64,000 nt of DNA, taken from NCBI GenBank assembly GCA_050480245.1, contig JBCNEQ010000004.1; one strand, given 5' to 3'. Source of the stretch: Anoxybacillus sp050480245. GTDB taxonomy: Bacteria; Bacillota; Bacilli; Bacillales; Anoxybacillaceae. Every line of letters starts with the position of its first letter. Position 1 is the stretch's first letter. The notes under the pieces were generated by a model. That model was not told the origin of the DNA. It did not search any database and worked only from the letters and a program-made list of their open reading frames with translations. Shown here in pieces: positions 15,928 to 25,279 of the stretch. The position numbers were made by a program, and so were the translations under genes.

Positions 15928-18900
15928 CTATTTCTTCGTTATAGAGAGCGTATATGGGTTGGCGTTTGGCCGAGCAAGCGATTCTTCAACGACGACATAG
16001 TACGTTCCTTTTTTCAAAGATAGCGTGCCGATTTCAGCGTCGCCATCACCGTAATGGTCGTACGTTTGAACGACCCGTCCTTTCGCATCAAAAATGGAGA
16101 TAACGCCATCCATCGTGCCTGGTACATCGAGTTTAAATGTAAATGCCCCATCTTTTTCAACAATAAATTTATAAGCATCTTTATCGCCATAATCAACAAC
16201 GTTCATATATCCGCGCGCTTCGTATACGTTTCCTTTTTTCGTTAACGCGAGCGGTTTCGATGGCACGTTGTTTTTCATCATAGATGCAGCATCTTCATCT
16301 TTTTTATTGAGCGACTGAATACCAAAGTTATACGACTGAAGCGACAATCCATCCCACATAAACGAGTCGACGATAAAGAAGTAGCCGACATTTTTCTTCG
16401 CTTGGAACGAACCGTTTACGTCGTATAACGGGCTCGAACCGTTTGGATAAAACGTGACAGCTTTATTGTATTCGTCCTCGTCAATCGTCATATTTCCGTT
16501 CGTATCTTCAACAACCGATACGATTGGAATTAATGTGCCGCGCAACGCTTTCGGAAACGATGCGTTTTGTTTGCTTGGTTTTGCATAAAACGTCAACAGT
16601 TCGGTCGCTTTCCGATGTTTGTAGTAATAGTAATCGCTGTCGTTTGGAAGGACAAAGTTTCCTGTTTTCACATCGTTAACGTTCGTAACAGTTGCTTGAA
16701 GCGGTTCGTTATTTTTTTCGTTTTTATCTGTCGGTGCGTCGAGCAATTTTTTCGATGTGATGACATACGGATCGGCAACTGGCTGATAGTAGTCGTTTTG
16801 TACTGACATGTAATACGTTTTTCCTTCTTCGAGAATGAGCGTCCAATCGGATTGTTTTTTCCCTGTCATCCAATCGAATGAGTAGAACGAGTCAACTGGC
16901 ACAAGATCGTCTTTTTTCTCATCGTATTCAAACAACATTGCTGACGGCATCATATCGTCAGGTGTTGCGAATGAAAATTGGTATATCGCTGTTTTCGGTA
17001 CCGTTAATTTGTAAAAATCTTGGTCGTAGCTAAATTGAATAAACGCCTCAGCGCGATCACCGATGTTGTAAGGTAGAGCATTTTCTTTAATTTGTGCAAC
17101 TTGTTCTTTTTCAAAGTAGCTCCAGCTTCCGTCATCGCCAATGATAATGATGTCGTTTGGTTTGCGCATATTGACAGCCGCTTTTTCGGCTTGTTCCACA
17201 GCCCCTTCTTCCGACGGCATCGGTTCACGTGCTGGGAAGCTGTCTTCATCTTGTGGGAGCGTAATCGCCTCGGCGCTTATTTGATAAGGGATCGCTGAAG
17301 CGGTTGCTTCTTTTACTCTGTTGCTTGACATTGCCATATCAAGCACCATTGGATAAAATCCGTCCATCGGTTCGCTTGACGCTTCGAGCACATATTCGAC
17401 GCCCGGTTGCGCTTCAAACGTCACCGTCTCCCCTTTGCTGACGCCGTTGTTGTTTCCTGACGTGATCGGGAACGGAATTTCTTTATATTTTGCGTCTGGG
17501 TCGACTGGGCGATATAGTTCTTCAGCGAAATAAACGTTTAATGACGAATCGATGCCTGGCACAGCAGATAGCTGAAATTTCACCGTCGTCGGCTCTGCGA
17601 CAGTAAAACGGAAATAGTCGCGGTCGCTTTCGTTGTTTTCTGGAACGAATGTTAAGTTTTCTAAAGAAAACGGTAATTGTTCAATCGTCGCTGGGTTTTC
17701 TTTCGTTAAGCCATCGTCCGCAAGTTCTGTAAACGACTGTACAGCTAACGTATACGTTGATTTTCCTTGTAAATTGTAGTTGCCGTTCGCATCTGTGACC
17801 CCGATCGCGAGCACACCTGGTTGTTTTGCTGTGAATAGTTTCGCTTCCATTTCACCTGCGCGGCCGTCATTCACTTGAATCGGCTTTTCAGACGTTGTTT
17901 TTCCTTCTGGATAAAAACGGAGAACAAGCTTATAGTCGTATGATGTTGACCCTTCGAGTAGCGTTTGGACACTTTCACCTTGTTGAACGTTTACTTTTAC
18001 CCAATGCACTTCTTCTGATTTTGTAAGCGATCCTTTCTTGACGTACGATTCTTTCGCGTCAATAACAGGAGCTTTCGCTAAAATCGTTTCATCGTTCCAT
18101 TTTTCTTTTTGCGGCACGTTTTTAATGTTATATTGCAGCGCGGCAACTGGATTGACTAGGCCGTTGCCGTACGTCAAGTCATATCCTTTTTCACCTAAAT
18201 CCGTTGCGGTGCGCTCTAAAATCCATTCCACTTGATATGGTTTTAAATTCGGATATTTCGATAAAAGAAGCGATGCTACGCCTGCAACGACGGGTGATGC
18301 CATCGACGTTCCACTTAGCTCTGCAAAAGACGAGCCTTTCGCATAGTCGTAAATCGGGCTATATACGTCCGCCCCCGGTGCAACGAGGTCAACAGACGGA
18401 CCGTAGTTTGAAAACTCAGCGAGCTGATTTTTACTATCCGTTGCCCCCACGCTAATGACCCCTTCATATGCAGCCGGAACGGAGTACATGTCCGTCGCTT
18501 CATTTCCTGCTGCGGCAACGACGGTAATGCCTGCATCAATCGCTTTTTGAACAGCTTCTTCTAAAATCGGTGAGCTAAAATAGCCGCCAAGGCTCATATT
18601 AATGACTTTTGCCCCTTTTTCAATCGCATATAAAATACCTTGGGCGATCGTATAATCGCTCGCTCCAAGTCCCCCACCAAACACGTCAATCGGTAAAATT
18701 TTTACGTTCGGATTCACACCATGCGCCCCAACACCGTTATTAGCATTGGCACCGATAATGCCTGCCACATGTGTCCCGTGCACGTCTTTGATTGGCGCAC
18801 CTGCTGGGTTCATCGCATTGTAAGCAGGAAGGAGGCGTCCTTTTAACTCTGGATGTTTCGTATCCATACCTGTATCAATGACCGCGACAGTCACGCTATG

Positions 18901-19362
18901 TTTTCCCGCGAGCTTGATCGCTTTGTCCACATTTAACAGCGATAGTAAATACATATGATCTGCTTTCGGATCAAGAGAACCGAGTCGTTTGTATGTAAAA
19001 CTTGGTGTCACGCTTTTGACGGCTTTTAATTTCGCATAGTTTCTCATTACCTCTTGCAAACTTTTCCCTTTTTGCACTGTAACAACGTCATAGCCTAATT
19101 GCGGAAACGACTGTTTTAATGTCGCCCCTAAACTACGATGAACGGTAGTTGGAATTTTTTCATTGTACTTTACGATAAGCGTATCGGTGCTCACTTGGTT
19201 TTGTGCATCTTCAAACTTTTTGTACGCAAGTGAAGCCGATGCTGTCGTCGTTTGTTTTTTCCACTGTGCGATTGGCGCTTCCGTCGACGCTTGGGCGACC
19301 GTTGGTACGATAAGTGATGAAGCTAAACTAACAGATAATGCGATCTTCTTCCACTTTTTCAT
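15928..19362 (-). CDS. Secreted subtilisin-like serine protease (S8) with long C-terminal extension
   Basis: 1144 residues: a signal peptide ending VAQA, an I9-like propeptide (about 55-130, ending SVTPSFTYKRL), and an S8 catalytic domain with Asp in VAVIDTGMD, His in HGTHVAGI and Ser in SGTSMASPVVAG. About 700 residues of beta-rich repeats follow, resembling bacterial pre-peptidase C-terminal (PPC) domains (for example SDRDYFRFTV, DKDAYKFIVEKDG and GTYYVVVEE). There are no SLH repeats, so it is probably released or held by other contacts. The start ATG follows AAGGAGG. It stands apart with its own terminator, divergent from secA2. Confidence 0.93.
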   Translation of the reverse strand: MKKWKKIALSVSLASSLIVPTVAQASTEAPIAQWKKQTTTASASLAYKKFEDAQNQVSTDTLIVKYNEKIPTTVHRSLGATLKQSFPQLGYDVVTVQKGKSLQEVMRNYAKLKAVKSVTPSFTYKRLGSLDPKADHMYLLSLLNVDKAIKLAGKHSVTVAVIDTGMDTKHPELKGRLLPAYNAMNPAGAPIKDVHGTHVAGIIGANANNGVGAHGVNPNVKILPIDVFGGGLGASDYTIAQGILYAIEKGAKVINMSLGGYFSSPILEEAVQKAIDAGITVVAAAGNEATDMYSVPAAYEGVISVGATDSKNQLAEFSNYGPSVDLVAPGADVYSPIYDYAKGSSFAELSGTSMASPVVAGVASLLLSKYPNLKPYQVEWILERTATDLGEKGYDLTYGNGLVNPVAALQYNIKNVPQKEKWNDETILAKAPVIDAKESYVKKGSLTKSEEVHWVKVNVQQGESVQTLLEGSTSYDYKLVLRFYPEGKTTSEKPIQVNDGRAGEMEAKLFTAKQPGVLAIGVTDANGNYNLQGKSTYTLAVQSFTELADDGLTKENPATIEQLPFSLENLTFVPENNESDRDYFRFTVAEPTTVKFQLSAVPGIDSSLNVYFAEELYRPVDPDAKYKEIPFPITSGNNNGVSKGETVTFEAQPGVEYVLEASSEPMDGFYPMVLDMAMSSNRVKEATASAIPYQISAEAITLPQDEDSFPAREPMPSEEGAVEQAEKAAVNMRKPNDIIIIGDDGSWSYFEKEQVAQIKENALPYNIGDRAEAFIQFSYDQDFYKLTVPKTAIYQFSFATPDDMMPSAMLFEYDEKKDDLVPVDSFYSFDWMTGKKQSDWTLILEEGKTYYMSVQNDYYQPVADPYVITSKKLLDAPTDKNEKNNEPLQATVTNVNDVKTGNFVLPNDSDYYYYKHRKATELLTFYAKPSKQNASFPKALRGTLIPIVSVVEDTNGNMTIDEDEYNKAVTFYPNGSSPLYDVNGSFQAKKNVGYFFIVDSFMWDGLSLQSYNFGIQSLNKKDEDAASMMKNNVPSKPLALTKKGNVYEARGYMNVVDYGDKDAYKFIVEKDGAFTFKLDVPGTMDGVISIFDAKGRVVQTYDHYGDGDAEIGTLSLKKGTYYVVVEESLARPNANPYTLSITKK

Positions 19363-19529
19363 AAAAAGCCTCCTTAAAGAGAATGTAACAAGAATGTAAC
19401 ATATGTATTCGCCACGGAAGGCAAATACACCTGCTATTAACGAAAAAAAGTTTCATATTTTGATAAATTTTTCTAACAATCTTACAATATCACCCAACAA
19501 ACAAAAAGTAAAGAAATATTTTCCGGGTC

Positions 19530-19558
19530 GTGAAACATTTTGGGAACAATGGTATACT
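19530..19558 (+). promoter_or_regulatory. secA2-slaP promoter
   Basis: GTGAAA, 17 bases, TATACT, about 45 bases before the secA2 ATG. Confidence 0.55.
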
Positions 19559-19602
19559 GTACGTTGAAACGATTTGATTTACAGCGAAGGAGAAGGTTCC
19601 CC

Positions 19603-21933
19603 ATGTTGTCTTACATAAAAAAACTAGTAAACAGCGATGAACGAAAACTTAAAAACTATTACAAAATCGTTGCGCGTATCAACGAGCTTGAACCGACATT
19701 TGAAGCGTTGACAGATGACGAACTGCGCGCAAAAACAAGCGAGTTTAAACAACGGCTCGAGCGTGGCGAAACGGTATTTGATATACAAGCAGAAGCGTTT
19801 GCGGCCGTGAGAGAGACATCGAAACGTGTGCTGGGCATGCGCCATTTTGACGTTCAACTCATCGGTGGTCTTGTGCTTGCGGAAGGAAATATCGCAGAAA
19901 TGGCGACAGGAGAAGGAAAAACGCTCGTTGCTTCCGCCCCAAGTTATTTGCGTGCCCTTGAAGGAAAAGGGGTGCACGTCATTACTGTCAACGACTATTT
20001 AGCTCGTCGTGACCGTGACTTAATCGGAAAAATTCATGAGTTTCTAGGGCTGACGGTTGGCTTAAATTTGCCACAAATGACACTAGAGGAGAAAAAAACA
20101 GCATACAACGCCGATATTACGTACGGTGTCGGCAACGAGTTTGGCTTTGACTATTTGCGCGATCATATGGTGTATAGCGTCGCTGATCGTGTCCAACGCC
20201 CATTTCATTATGCGATTATCGATGAAGTCGATAGCGTATTAATTGACGAAGCGAAAACCCCTCTCATTATCGCGGGTAAAACAGGCGTAAGCTCGGAACT
20301 AAGCTACTTATGCGCCCGTATCGTGAAACATTTCGTTCGCGATGAAGATTACGAATACGATGAAGAAACAAAAACCGTTAACTTAACCGAGCAAGGCATT
20401 GAAAAGATTGAAAAAGGATTCGGAATCGACAACTTATATGACCTTGAACATCAAGTGTTATATCATTACGTCATTCAAGCGTTGCGCGCATACGTCATGT
20501 TTACACGCGATGTTGATTATATCGTCAAAGACGGAAAAGTATTGCTTATTGACATGTTTACCGGCCGCCCGATGGAAGGACGCAGTTTAAGCAACGGGCT
20601 TCATCAAGCGATCGAGGCAAAAGAAGGTCTCGAACTAACCGAAGAAAACAAAATTCAAGCATCGATTACGATTCAAAACTATTTCCGTCTTTATCCGATT
20701 TTATCCGGCATGACAGGGACGGCGAAAACAGAAGAAAAAGAGTTTCAAACGTTGTATGGAATGGATGTCGTACAAATTCCAACAAACCGCCCTGTTATCC
20801 GTCAAGACTTGCCTGACCGCGTCTTTGCGACAGTCGATGCAAAATATAAAGCAGTCGCCAAAGAAGCAAAGCGCGTGCATGCGACAGGACAACCGATGCT
20901 CATTGGGACAACGTCCATTTTACAATCGGAAAAAATGGCGAAATATTTAGCGGAAGAAGGGCTGCCGTTCCAATTGCTGAATGCGAAAAGCGTTGAGCAA
21001 GAAGTCGAGCTGATTTCACGTGCTGGTCAAAAGGGGCAAATTACAATTGCGACAAATATGGCTGGGCGCGGAACAGATATTATGCTTGGAGAAGGCGTGG
21101 CGGAGCTTGGCGGATTGTATGTCCTCGGTACAGAACGTCATGAAAGCCGCCGTATCGACAACCAATTAAAAGGACGTGCTGGCCGCCAAGGTGATCCGGG
21201 ACGTTCGCAATTTTTCATTTCGCTTGAAGACGATATGTTTCGTCGCTTCGCCAAAGACGAATTAGAAAAAATAAAAAAATCACTACAAGTGAACGATGAA
21301 GGAGAAGTATTAAACAAAGACATCCATGAGTTTGTCAACCGCGTCCAGCGCATTTGCGAAGGAAGCAACTTCTCTGTAAGGGAGTATAACTTAAAACTGG
21401 ATGACGTATTGAACGAACAGCGTCGTACCATTTATACGCTCCGTAATCGCATTCTTGAAGCTGACGATGTCATTCCAATTGTCGTTCATATGGTGCCATC
21501 GTTTCTTGAACGAGAAGTGGCTTATACATGTCCAGAAGATGTCATCTCAGAACAATGGGACATCGCACGTTTAGTCGAAACCGTTCAAACGGTGACAAAC
21601 GAACACATTGATGTAGCTGATGTCGTCGAGCAAAAAGAAGTAGTAGCGATCGTCCACCAAGCGATCTCAGCATGGAAAGAGCGTGTTCATGCATTTGAAT
21701 ATACCGAAGAACATCAATGGGCATTGAAACGTGCATTACTTTCGCTTATCGACTTTCATTGGACAAAACATTTAGAAGCGATGGAGTTATTGAAAGAAGG
21801 AATTGGGTTGCGCTATTACGGACAAGAAGATCCGATGCGCCAATACGCAAAAGAAGGGTTGGAACTCTTTACACTGATGTACCATCGTTTAGAAAAAGAT
21901 GCTTCCCAACAACTTGCCCAGCTACTTATTTAA
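19603..21933 (+). CDS. secA2: Accessory preprotein translocase ATPase SecA2
   Basis: 776 residues. The SecA motor is complete: Walker A ATGEGKTL (101-108), DEVDSVLIDEA (about 208-218), the SecA signature around NMAGRGTDIMLGEG, and arginine-finger region KGRAGRQGDPG. It is shorter than the housekeeping SecA and lacks the C-terminal Cys-rich zinc tail; it ends QLAQLLI. In Bacillus anthracis and Listeria, SecA2 exports S-layer proteins and hydrolases through SecYEG. The ATG at 19603 follows AAGGAGAAGG; an upstream in-frame start is unlikely because the added residues match no SecA. slaP begins 22 bases after the stop. Confidence 0.93.
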   Translation: MLSYIKKLVNSDERKLKNYYKIVARINELEPTFEALTDDELRAKTSEFKQRLERGETVFDIQAEAFAAVRETSKRVLGMRHFDVQLIGGLVLAEGNIAEMATGEGKTLVASAPSYLRALEGKGVHVITVNDYLARRDRDLIGKIHEFLGLTVGLNLPQMTLEEKKTAYNADITYGVGNEFGFDYLRDHMVYSVADRVQRPFHYAIIDEVDSVLIDEAKTPLIIAGKTGVSSELSYLCARIVKHFVRDEDYEYDEETKTVNLTEQGIEKIEKGFGIDNLYDLEHQVLYHYVIQALRAYVMFTRDVDYIVKDGKVLLIDMFTGRPMEGRSLSNGLHQAIEAKEGLELTEENKIQASITIQNYFRLYPILSGMTGTAKTEEKEFQTLYGMDVVQIPTNRPVIRQDLPDRVFATVDAKYKAVAKEAKRVHATGQPMLIGTTSILQSEKMAKYLAEEGLPFQLLNAKSVEQEVELISRAGQKGQITIATNMAGRGTDIMLGEGVAELGGLYVLGTERHESRRIDNQLKGRAGRQGDPGRSQFFISLEDDMFRRFAKDELEKIKKSLQVNDEGEVLNKDIHEFVNRVQRICEGSNFSVREYNLKLDDVLNEQRRTIYTLRNRILEADDVIPIVVHMVPSFLEREVAYTCPEDVISEQWDIARLVETVQTVTNEHIDVADVVEQKEVVAIVHQAISAWKERVHAFEYTEEHQWALKRALLSLIDFHWTKHLEAMELLKEGIGLRYYGQEDPMRQYAKEGLELFTLMYHRLEKDASQQLAQLLI

Positions 21934-21955
21934 ATTGAGGAAAGGAGATGGAACG

Positions 21956-22822
21956 ATGTTTCCATTTTTCAAAAAGAAAAAACAAGGCGAAGATAGTACA
22001 GTTCAAGCTGGACAATTATTTGACGAGGCAGATGAACAACAAGATGAAGACGTGCATACAACGTTATCGATTCATCCACTCATGTCGCTAACGACCGAAC
22101 AAAAATATTATTTTCAATACGTTAATAACGAACTGCCGCCATTGAAAAAAAATCAAGTATCACTATCAGGAATTGAATGGAAAAAAGAAGGGGATCGTTA
22201 TGTTGTTACAGCGTTTGTGCGAAACAGTTTGGATCGATCGATTCGTTTTGAGCAAACACCACTGTTGTTAATTGGACCGGATGGGAAAGTAATCGGGCGA
22301 AAAATATTTCCAATGCACGAACTTGGCGACATTCCGCCAAAAAGCAGTCGCCCGTGGCGATTTGTATTTACAACAAGTGACTTATATACAGAACATATTC
22401 CAGAAACAGGATGGAAGTTAGCGTTTGAATTAAAAAAGCCACATCGACTAGATTTAGAAGAAAGTTGGGAGCAACATTTAAAAGAAGAAGATAAACAAAA
22501 ACTCGAGCAACTCGTTCGTTCGCTTACCCCACCGAAACAAGGCGAAGTGAACGTGATGGGATTGCAAGCCCGCATGAACGAAGAGGGAGATTTAGTCGTC
22601 ACGTTACTGATTCGCAACGGTAGCGACAAAAACATTACATTCGAGCAAATGCCATTAGTTGTCGAAGATGCATCAGGAGATATTATTGCACGCGGAGCGT
22701 TTACATTGCAGTTAGAAGTAAAAGCAAATACAAGCAAACCGTGGACGTTTATCTTTCCAAAGTCGCTCTTGCAAAAAGATGAATTTGATTTTTCTACATG
22801 GCGTGCCTATATTCCACAATAA
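21956..22822 (+). CDS. slaP: Accessory Sec system S-layer assembly protein SlaP
   Basis: A 288-residue cytoplasmic protein starting MFPFFKKKKQGED behind AAAGGAGATGG. It contains two copies of the SLAP repeat: about 35-160 (YFQYVNNELPPLKKNQVSL, then SSRPWRFVFTTSDL) and about 175-288 (VNVMGLQARMNEEGDLVVTL, then TSKPWTFIFPKSLL). In B. anthracis the secA2-slaP pair is required for efficient secretion and assembly of S-layer proteins. The gene follows secA2 by 22 bases, so it is surely co-transcribed. Its presence argues that SecA2 here exports the 1330-residue S-layer protein. Confidence 0.92.
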   Translation: MFPFFKKKKQGEDSTVQAGQLFDEADEQQDEDVHTTLSIHPLMSLTTEQKYYFQYVNNELPPLKKNQVSLSGIEWKKEGDRYVVTAFVRNSLDRSIRFEQTPLLLIGPDGKVIGRKIFPMHELGDIPPKSSRPWRFVFTTSDLYTEHIPETGWKLAFELKKPHRLDLEESWEQHLKEEDKQKLEQLVRSLTPPKQGEVNVMGLQARMNEEGDLVVTLLIRNGSDKNITFEQMPLVVEDASGDIIARGAFTLQLEVKANTSKPWTFIFPKSLLQKDEFDFSTWRAYIPQ

Positions 22823-22862
22823 GAAAAAGGGCTGATGTAAATCATCAGCCCTTTTTCTTTGC
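22822..22862 (+). terminator. secA2-slaP terminator
   Basis: AAAAAGGGCTGATG pairs with CATCAGCCCTTTTT and is followed by T-rich sequence. The following 150 bases to 23012 hold no gene that I can see. Confidence 0.9.
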
Positions 22863-23012
22863 CTCTGGCCACCAACCGCTCTCTATTGTAAACAGAAGGA
22901 AATAGTACTACAGTTATATTTTAGCATCATTTTTTATGTTTAACAAACATATTTTTAGTTTTTTTGGTATAAATTTTTTGTTGACAAGCATATATTCCCT
23001 TCTCCTACACGT

Positions 23013-23462
23013 TCAAAATAAACAATATTGAATTTTCTGCCCAGAACGAATAGAAACTGAGCGGAAAGTACATAGGATGGCTCGTTCTTCAGCAGCTGTG
23101 AGGTCATTCATCGATGCGGGGATGTAACGCTTCTCGTGGTCATTCCAACGCCGTACACATATTTGCACTTTTCCTTTTCCAAATAAAAACGTAATGACAA
23201 TCATTAATTGATCGTCTACCGTTTTAAAAAATAAAAATAAATCGTCTTTTGTTGTGCACGTAATCATGCGGTAGCGCATCGGTTCAAGAGGCAGCTTGTT
23301 CACTGGTGAAATAAACTGAAGTGAGTCAGAAAAGTGAATGGGTTCGATTGTGCGAGATTCATAAAATGGAGGATTCGGCTTTTCTTTAATAAGCACCTCG
23401 CACGTTTTTCCTCTTTTTTTCGCTTCATGAACAATGAAATTGGAAAAATAAATATTCATCAT
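23013..23462 (-). CDS. Hypothetical protein, 149 residues
   Basis: I do not recognise the family. It starts MNIYFSNFIVHEAKKRGKTC behind GAGGGGGATG and is soluble, mixed alpha/beta, with a hydrophobic strand pair in the middle (FLFFKTVDDQLMIVITFLFGKG) and three to four Cys residues. It is transcribed divergently from the XRE regulator, and the shared region carries two GTTC-type inverted repeats that could also control this gene. Confidence 0.65.
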   Translation of the reverse strand: MMNIYFSNFIVHEAKKRGKTCEVLIKEKPNPPFYESRTIEPIHFSDSLQFISPVNKLPLEPMRYRMITCTTKDDLFLFFKTVDDQLMIVITFLFGKGKVQICVRRWNDHEKRYIPASMNDLTAAEERAILCTFRSVSIRSGQKIQYCLF

Positions 23463-23552
23463 TCATCATCCCCCTCAAGTTTTTCCAATGTATATTTTTA
23501 CATTTTTCGAATATTCATTCAACTTTTTTCGACAAAAAGACTGTTTGTTTTT

Positions 23553-23595
23553 GTTCTGAAAACGAACATTTTGTTTGTTTGTTCTCAAAAAGAAC
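23553..23595. promoter_or_regulatory. Twin inverted repeats, probable operator of the XRE regulator
   Basis: GTTCTGAAAACGAAC (23553-23567) and GTTCTCAAAAAGAAC (23581-23595) are two copies of GTTC-N7-GAAC with centres 28 bases apart. They lie between the divergent 149-residue gene and the XRE gene, where an autoregulator would bind. Confidence 0.6.
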
Positions 23596-23650
23596 AAAAA
23601 ATCCCCCTTTCTTCTTCTATCGTAAAAAGAAAAAGGGAATTTGGTGGAAG

Positions 23651-24067
23651 ATGATGTTACAACATATCGGAGAACAAATTAGGCGTTTGCGCAACGCACA
23701 CGATTGGACGCAAGAACAATTGGCACAGCGATTAAACGTGTCTCGTTCGAAAGTGAGTAAATGGGAAAACGGTGAAGTGCTCCCTGATTTGCAGTCGATT
23801 ATCGACATGAGTGATTTATTTCGCGTCAGCACTGATTTTTTGCTCGGTAAACACCCGACAGATGAACAACTATTGCAAGAAGTACGATTAGCGTATGGGA
23901 CAAATGACATGGGCGATGAGCAGTTATCCGTTATTCGCTACTTGAATGAACAGCCGAGGCTTGCAAAACGACTATATGCGTTGCAGTCATTACCGACGCA
24001 TAAACGAAAACGTTTGGAAGAGATCGTCATAAAGATGATCGATGAAATGATTGAAGCATTGAAATAA
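23651..24067 (+). CDS. XRE family transcriptional regulator
   Basis: A 138-residue protein with an N-terminal Cro/CI helix-turn-helix (about residues 6-62: IGEQIRRLRNAHDWTQEQLA, then RSKVSKWENGEVLPDLQSI and FLLGK). A helical C-terminal part ends KMIDEMIEALK and probably dimerises. The start is one of two adjacent ATGs (23651 or 23654). Two GTTC-N7-GAAC palindromes upstream suggest autoregulation. It is not SinR by sequence as far as I can judge; target unknown. Confidence 0.85.
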   Translation: MMLQHIGEQIRRLRNAHDWTQEQLAQRLNVSRSKVSKWENGEVLPDLQSIIDMSDLFRVSTDFLLGKHPTDEQLLQEVRLAYGTNDMGDEQLSVIRYLNEQPRLAKRLYALQSLPTHKRKRLEEIVIKMIDEMIEALK

Positions 24068-24092
24068 AAAAAGGGGCGTTTTCTGCCCTTTA
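24066..24092. terminator. Convergent terminator
   Basis: AAAGGGGC and GCCCTTT pair between the ends of the XRE gene and the coiled-coil gene. Confidence 0.55.
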
Positions 24093-24482
24093 TTCAATGC
24101 CGATTAATTTTTTTAAACGATATACATCTGCTTCCGTTTGCCATTGCTTTTGTGCGTGCAGTTCAAATTTGTCATGCAGCTTGTCCACTTTTGTTTCTAA
24201 CTTTCCGATGCGCACATGCAGTTCTTTTACTTCTTCGCGTATTTCTCGTTTGAAACTTTCCATTTCTGCACGCATCTCTTGTTTGAAACTTTCCATCTCT
24301 GCGCGTATTTCTTGCTTAAAGCTTTCCATCTCTGCGCGCATTTCTTGTTTAAAGCTTTCCATCTCTGCGCGCATTTCTTGTTTAAAGCTCTGCATCTCTT
24401 GTTTCAAGTTTTCTATTTCCCCACGCATTTCACGTACTTCATAAAGCAATTCTTTCACTGCTTGTAACACTTGGCTTTCCAC
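24090..24482 (-). CDS. Coiled-coil protein with 11-residue repeats
   Basis: 130 residues, almost all helix. A short N-terminal helix is followed by five to six repeats of an 11-residue unit (MESFKQEMRAE), then a heptad-like stretch (VKELHVRIGKLETKVDKLHD) and a C-terminal cap (QKQWQTEADVYRLKKLIGIE). The hendecad period predicts a right-handed or straight coiled coil. There is no signal peptide. The start is GTG at 24482. A second repetitive coiled-coil gene lies at 59840. Function unknown. Confidence 0.75.
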   Translation of the reverse strand: MESQVLQAVKELLYEVREMRGEIENLKQEMQSFKQEMRAEMESFKQEMRAEMESFKQEIRAEMESFKQEMRAEMESFKREIREEVKELHVRIGKLETKVDKLHDKFELHAQKQWQTEADVYRLKKLIGIE

Positions 24483-24543
24483 GTTTCATTCACCCCTTTC
24501 ATTTTTACCCCTAGCATACCACTCCGACCATAGTCGGTCAATT

Positions 24544-24684
24544 GAAAAAAAGAGGCTAGCGGAGAGGATGCTAGCCAAACTGTGAGGGAGCAGTAAGAGG
24601 ACACATTTTGGAAGGAAGTTGAGAGGAATTGCTTTTTATCACCTCCTCGGTCTATATGATACAAAAATACAAAAATGATGTAAA
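24544..24684 (-). ncRNA. Candidate small RNA with its own promoter and terminator
   Basis: On the minus strand a promoter TTTACA (24679-24684), 17 bases, TATCAT (24656-24661) is followed about 100 bases later by a terminator, GGCTAGC with GCTAGCC (24554-24576) then T7. Near its 5' end the transcript carries AGGAGGTGAT, a perfect anti-16S sequence, but no ATG, GTG or TTG lies at a usable distance after it. A 23-codon frame opens at a GTG inside that motif. I call it a non-coding or regulatory RNA candidate. It fills most of the 24483-24853 gap. Confidence 0.45.
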
Positions 24685-24795
24685 ATTTCGATTTTTTAAT
24701 TTTCAAGCCGATTTTTTTATTTTTTCGCCGTTTTTCAGCCATTTCTCGCAAAAAAAGTAGCCGAAAATTCAATTTTTACTTTTTCTTTTCTTTTT

Positions 24796-24823
24796 TTGTT
24801 ACATATTCTTCATATGATATAAT
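24796..24823 (+). promoter_or_regulatory. ywpF promoter
   Basis: TTGTTA, 16 bases, TATAAT, about 30 bases before the start codon. Confidence 0.65.
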
Positions 24824-24853
24824 AAAGGCAACTACTGTTGCGAGGTGGATGCG

Positions 24854-25261
24854 GTGAAAACATTTAAGCTGGTTGCCCTCACACTATTGCATGAACAAAA
24901 GCAAGATATTCCACTTATTGATGGGTTAATAATCAATAAAGAAGATGAAAACAAGCAGTGGCTGATCGAAGCGTACGTCGAGCAAACATACCGCGAGCTA
25001 TTTACATCGTTAAAAGAAAGCGGAGCAACGTTTGATGCGCTTGTGACCATTTCACGCAAAACGAACGATCCTGCCCATGTACGTGCGACCGTTCGCTCGA
25101 TAACGATAATGAGTGAACGAATGAGTGTACTAATGGATGCGACGCTCGTCAAACGGTCGAATTTAGCTGAAGTCGTGCTTGAAGATTTAGTTCACCGTGG
25201 ACTACACGGTGAAACGCTTCTGCAACAATTTAAAGAACACATGCATACAAAAAGAGGCTGA
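24854..25261 (+). CDS. ywpF: YwpF-like family protein
   Basis: 135 residues starting (V/M)KTFKLVALTLLHE, with DGLIINKEDENKQWLIEAYV and VTISRKTNDPA, which match my recollection of Bacillus YwpF. The GTG at 24854 is preferred over an in-frame GTG nine bases earlier because GAGGTGG then sits at the right distance and the protein begins as in the family. In B. subtilis ywpF neighbours ywpE (sortase-like), and a sortase gene also follows here, convergently. Biochemical role unknown. Confidence 0.75.
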   Translation: MKTFKLVALTLLHEQKQDIPLIDGLIINKEDENKQWLIEAYVEQTYRELFTSLKESGATFDALVTISRKTNDPAHVRATVRSITIMSERMSVLMDATLVKRSNLAEVVLEDLVHRGLHGETLLQQFKEHMHTKRG

Positions 25262-25279
25262 TTATCCAGCCCCTTTTTG
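25249..25279. terminator. Convergent terminator of ywpF and the sortase gene
   Basis: AAAAAGAGGCTG pairs with CAGCCCCTTTTT across the adjoining stop codons. Confidence 0.8.

Noticed and set aside
24455..24772. 105-residue minus-strand open frame in the ywpF upstream gap
   Set aside because: It begins in A+T-rich sequence without a ribosome site and runs across a promoter, a terminator hairpin and the start of the coiled-coil gene; a small RNA explains the signals better.
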